The position numbers and the translations under genes are program-made. A model generated the notes under the pieces. The model was not told the DNA's origin, ran no database searches, and saw nothing but the letters and a program-made list of their open reading frames with translations. Below, one piece after another: positions 13,889 to 16,115 of a stretch of DNA of 16,115 nucleotides. How positions within the stretch are numbered: the first letter of the stretch is position 1; each line of letters starts with the position of its first letter. Source of the DNA: Alphaproteobacteria bacterium (GTDB lineage: Bacteria > Pseudomonadota > Alphaproteobacteria > Rhodobacterales > Rhodobacteraceae). Where the stretch lies: contig JAJRRX010000468.1 of the NCBI GenBank assembly GCA_024279075.1, forward strand, positions 1 through 16,115, read 5' to 3'.

Positions 13889-14161
13889 CTACCCGCAATA
13901 AGCCCGCGCGATCACACTGTTTACATCCAGCTCAAAGTTAATTCGCTCAGCATTATAATCCATCGTGATCAAACCATCCGGTTCAATCCAACGCACGGGC
14001 ACCGTAAAAACCACCCCCGAAAGGACCGCACGCTCAGCCCCGACAAACTCACCCAGCGCCTCAACATCACAGGCCGAAATCTCAGGCGTAATCATCACCA
14101 TCGGTTGCTCTGCCGGAGCGCAAGCCACAAGCGCCCCCATCGTTAAAAAAAATATTTTCAT
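13889..14161 (-). CDS. Peptidase inhibitor I78-family lipoprotein
   Basis: A 90-residue protein. A short signal peptide ends in the lipobox LVAC (11-14), so Cys14 should be lipidated. The mature domain matches the I78 family: Cys31 near the start, VRWIEPDGLITMDYNAERINFELD in the middle, and the terminal AYCG with Cys89. Cys31 and Cys89 probably form a disulfide. I78 members are thought to inhibit serine peptidases in the periplasm, but most are untested. The ATG at 14161 is chosen because AAGGAGG lies just upstream; the frame is open to 14251 without a signal-like start. It is separated from the SDR by 56 bases and may share its transcript. Confidence 0.9.
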   Translation of the reverse strand: MKIFFLTMGALVACAPAEQPMVMITPEISACDVEALGEFVGAERAVLSGVVFTVPVRWIEPDGLITMDYNAERINFELDVNSVIARAYCG

Positions 14162-14237
14162 TGCGTCCTCCTTAAACACACCCACCTTACGCTGCCCCGC
14201 ACTCTCACTCAAACAATTCCTCCCGCCCGTCAGGCCC

Positions 14238-14255
14238 CGATTTGCAGGCAAATCG
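14238..14255. promoter_or_regulatory. Perfect 8-bp inverted repeat, possible operator
   Basis: CGATTTGC (14238-14245) and GCAAATCG (14248-14255) are perfect complements separated by AG. The short centre favours a protein-binding dyad over an RNA hairpin. It lies 77 bases upstream of the I78 start and 227 bases upstream of prfC. Confidence 0.45.
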
Positions 14256-14445
14256 AACCCTCCCGTTGGGCGTGGCCTCGGCTTCGCCTCGGTGGCGGCA
14301 CGTCATCCCTCGTTCTATGTTGCAACCTCACGCCCGTGCCGCGCTCAACCGTTGCACTCAAAACACTCTTCACAAGCGCAAACTTCCCAGCGCAGCGCGC
14401 ACCCACCGTCGCCACACCCAAGATGCCAGACGCGCTGCTCTCGTC

Positions 14446-14474
14446 TTGCCCTCACCCGCTCGCTCGCTTATACC
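14446..14474 (+). promoter_or_regulatory. Candidate prfC promoter giving a leaderless mRNA
   Basis: TTGCCC (14446-14451) and TATACC (14469-14474) are 17 bases apart. The -10 element ends seven bases before the prfC ATG at 14482, so transcription would start at or next to the A of the ATG. Confidence 0.5.
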
Positions 14475-14481
14475 CGCGCCC

Positions 14482-16080
14482 ATGACCAATTCATCCCCCC
14501 TCCCGCCCGAAATCGCGCGCCGCCGCACTTTTGCTATTATCTCGCATCCAGATGCCGGCAAAACCACGCTGACGGAAAAATTCCTACTCTTTGGCGGGGC
14601 CATCCAGATGGCGGGCCAAGTGCGGGCTAAAGGGGATGCCCGCCGCTCAAGGTCGGACTTCATGCAGATGGAAAAAGACCGTGGTATTTCTGTGAGCGCC
14701 TCGGCAATGTCGTTTGAGTTCAAAGACTTCTGGTTCAATCTTGTAGACACCCCCGGCCATTCCGACTTCTCCGAAGACACCTACCGCACCCTCACAGCGG
14801 TAGATGCCGCCATCATGGTGATTGACGGCGCGAAAGGTGTGGAAAGCCAGACCCAAAAACTGTTTGAAGTTTGCCGCTTGCGCGACCTTCCCATTTTGAC
14901 TTTCTGCAATAAAATGGACAGGGAAAGCCGAGAAATTCTTGATATCATTGATGAAATTCAAGAAAACCTCGCCATAGACGTAGCGCCCATGAGCTGGCCC
15001 ATTGGTGTGGGCCGTGATTTCATCGGCTGTTATGACATTATGAATGACCGTTTAGAACTGATGGATCGTGTTGATCGCAATGTGGTTGCCGAAAGTATTA
15101 AAATCAACGGCTTAGATGACCCGACGATCGCGCAACATGTCGCCCCCGACCTGCTTGAAAAGCTCCGTGAAGACCTAGAAATGGTCCGCGAACTCATGCC
15201 TGCCTTTGACCGCGAGGCCTTCCTGCAAGGCACCCAAACCCCGATCTGGTTTGGCTCCGCGATCAATTCATTTGGCGTGCAAGAGCTGATGGATGGCATT
15301 GCCAATTACGGCCCCGAGCCACAAGTGCGCCCCGGCACCCCGCGCGATGTTTCTCCAGCCGAATCAAAGGTTTCCGGCTTTGTCTTCAAAGTTCAAGCGA
15401 ACATGGACCCCAAGCACAGAGACCGCGTTGCTTTTGTGCGCCTGTGCTCTGGCCACTTCAAACGCGGCATGAAGCTCAAGCACATTCGCTCAGGCAAACA
15501 AATGTCCATTTCGAACCCTGTGCTGTTTCTAGCGAACGACCGCGAGCTGGCGGAGGACGCTTGGGCCGGTGACATCATGGGCATCCCCAACCACGGCCAG
15601 CTCCGCATCGGCGACAGCCTGACCGAGGGCGAGGCCATCCGTTTTACTGGTATCCCCAGCTTTGCGCCCGAGCTTCTGCAATCTGTCCGCGCTCTAGATC
15701 CCTTAAAATCCAAGCACTTAGAGAAGGCGCTGACCCAATTTGCCGAAGAAGGTGCCAGCAAAGTCTTTAAGCCGATGATCGGCTCTGGCTGGATTGTCGG
15801 TGTGGTTGGTGCGCTGCAATTCGAGGTGCTGGCCAGCCGGATAGAGCTGGAATACGGGTTGCCCGTGCGCTTTGAAGTCACGCAATACCAATCCGCCCGC
15901 TGGATAAATGGCGATCAGGACAAGGTGGATGCCTTTGTTAACGCCAATAAGGGCCAATGCTCTACTGACCATGACGGAGATCCTGTATTTCTTACACGTT
16001 TACAATGGGATATAGACCGTGTTGAACGTGATTTTCCTGACTTGAAACTCACCGCGACCAAAGAAATGCAGGTATTGTAA
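14482..16080 (+). CDS. prfC: Peptide chain release factor 3 (RF3)
   Basis: A 532-residue translational GTPase, almost the same length as E. coli RF3 (529). G motifs are in order: SHPDAGKT (21-28), RGIS (68-71), DTPGH (89-93) and NKMD (143-146), followed by RF3-specific sequence (RDFIGCYDI, FGSAINSFGVQELMD) and C-terminal domains. RF3 releases RF1/RF2 from the ribosome after peptide release and contributes to post-peptidyl-transfer quality control. The frame is open back to 14242, but the ATG at 14482 is where family-like sequence begins. It has no Shine-Dalgarno sequence (ATACCCGCGCCC precedes it) and a promoter-like pair sits directly upstream. Stands alone in the window. Confidence 0.96.
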   Translation: MTNSSPLPPEIARRRTFAIISHPDAGKTTLTEKFLLFGGAIQMAGQVRAKGDARRSRSDFMQMEKDRGISVSASAMSFEFKDFWFNLVDTPGHSDFSEDTYRTLTAVDAAIMVIDGAKGVESQTQKLFEVCRLRDLPILTFCNKMDRESREILDIIDEIQENLAIDVAPMSWPIGVGRDFIGCYDIMNDRLELMDRVDRNVVAESIKINGLDDPTIAQHVAPDLLEKLREDLEMVRELMPAFDREAFLQGTQTPIWFGSAINSFGVQELMDGIANYGPEPQVRPGTPRDVSPAESKVSGFVFKVQANMDPKHRDRVAFVRLCSGHFKRGMKLKHIRSGKQMSISNPVLFLANDRELAEDAWAGDIMGIPNHGQLRIGDSLTEGEAIRFTGIPSFAPELLQSVRALDPLKSKHLEKALTQFAEEGASKVFKPMIGSGWIVGVVGALQFEVLASRIELEYGLPVRFEVTQYQSARWINGDQDKVDAFVNANKGQCSTDHDGDPVFLTRLQWDIDRVERDFPDLKLTATKEMQVL

Positions 16081-16093
16081 CAGGTGGTTACAA
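16075..16093 (+). terminator. Inverted repeat spanning the prfC stop codon
   Basis: TTGTAAC (16075-16081) pairs perfectly with GTTACAA (16087-16093) around AGGTG and includes the TAA stop. The stem is AT-rich and no T-tract follows, so it is a weak terminator candidate. TTGACT further right (16102-16107) may be the -35 of the next promoter, off the window. Confidence 0.3.
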
Positions 16094-16115
16094 GGTCAGG
16101 GTTGACTTGGAAAGC

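Larger units (their letters stand above)
14162..14481. promoter_or_regulatory. 320-bp divergent gap between the I78 gene and prfC
   Basis: No convincing gene. Both strands are open for 60-80 codons, but these frames lack family features and ribosome sites. The region contains a strong 18-bp palindrome (14238-14255), a GC-rich stretch with CCTCGG repeated around CTTCG (about 14276-14292), and a prfC promoter candidate at its right end. Confidence 0.5.

Noticed and set aside
14242..14481. N-terminal extension of RF3
   Set aside because: The 80 extra residues are Arg/Pro/His-rich and unlike RF3, which starts right at the ATG at 14482.

Overview
The window reads as a chromosomal segment of an alphaproteobacterium, most likely Rhodobacteraceae (roseobacter group) or a close relative. 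The grounds are protein style (TatA-TatB-TatC, the BaiN/RdsA flavoprotein, the MerR protein, the I78 inhibitor, RF3), tRNA-Gln(UUG) with an encoded CCA, moderately high GC, and very tight gene packing. This lineage call is inference from family resemblance, not a database search. No transposase, integrase, phage gene, CRISPR array or rRNA was seen.

Layout. At the left edge (1-531, +) is the 3' end of a KpsE/CtrB-type capsule-export inner-membrane protein, convergent with a BaiN/RdsA-family flavoprotein (535-1704, -). A tRNA-Gln gene with its own likely promoter follows (1820-1894, +). Next is a three-gene operon on the minus strand for a cyanide-insensitive-type cytochrome bd quinol oxidase: cydA, cydB and a 33-residue DUF2474 protein, joined by overlapping start and stop codons. 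A metal-sensing-type MerR regulator (4634-5044, +) is divergent from cydA across an AT-rich 222-bp region.

The twin-arginine translocase genes tatA-tatB-tatC follow on the minus strand (7686 to 5859), trailed by a DUF815 AAA+ ATPase that overlaps tatC by ATGA. TatB has a long Lys/Ala/Pro repeat tail and TatC an acidic tail. Upstream of tatA is a stand-alone FbpC/PotA-like ABC ATPase (7759-8874, -). An unrecognised secreted 485-residue protein (9053-10510, +) stands alone behind an AT-rich promoter region.

A compact minus-strand cluster runs from 13832 down to 10507: an atypical short-chain dehydrogenase without the catalytic Tyr and Lys, a three-helix membrane protein, an AlkC-type DNA glycosylase, and an ArsM-like methyltransferase. 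The last three overlap at start/stop codons. Two copies of a 26-bp hairpin repeat lie in this cluster, one between genes and one inside the methyltransferase reading frame. Next come a small I78-family lipoprotein inhibitor (13889-14161, -) and prfC for release factor 3 (14482-16080, +), whose only visible promoter would give a leaderless mRNA.

Most of the window is housekeeping or respiratory. The parts most worth a second look are the SDR/membrane/AlkC/ArsM cluster, the oppositely charged TatB and TatC tails, the repeat translated into the ArsM tail, and the MerR gene facing the bd oxidase.
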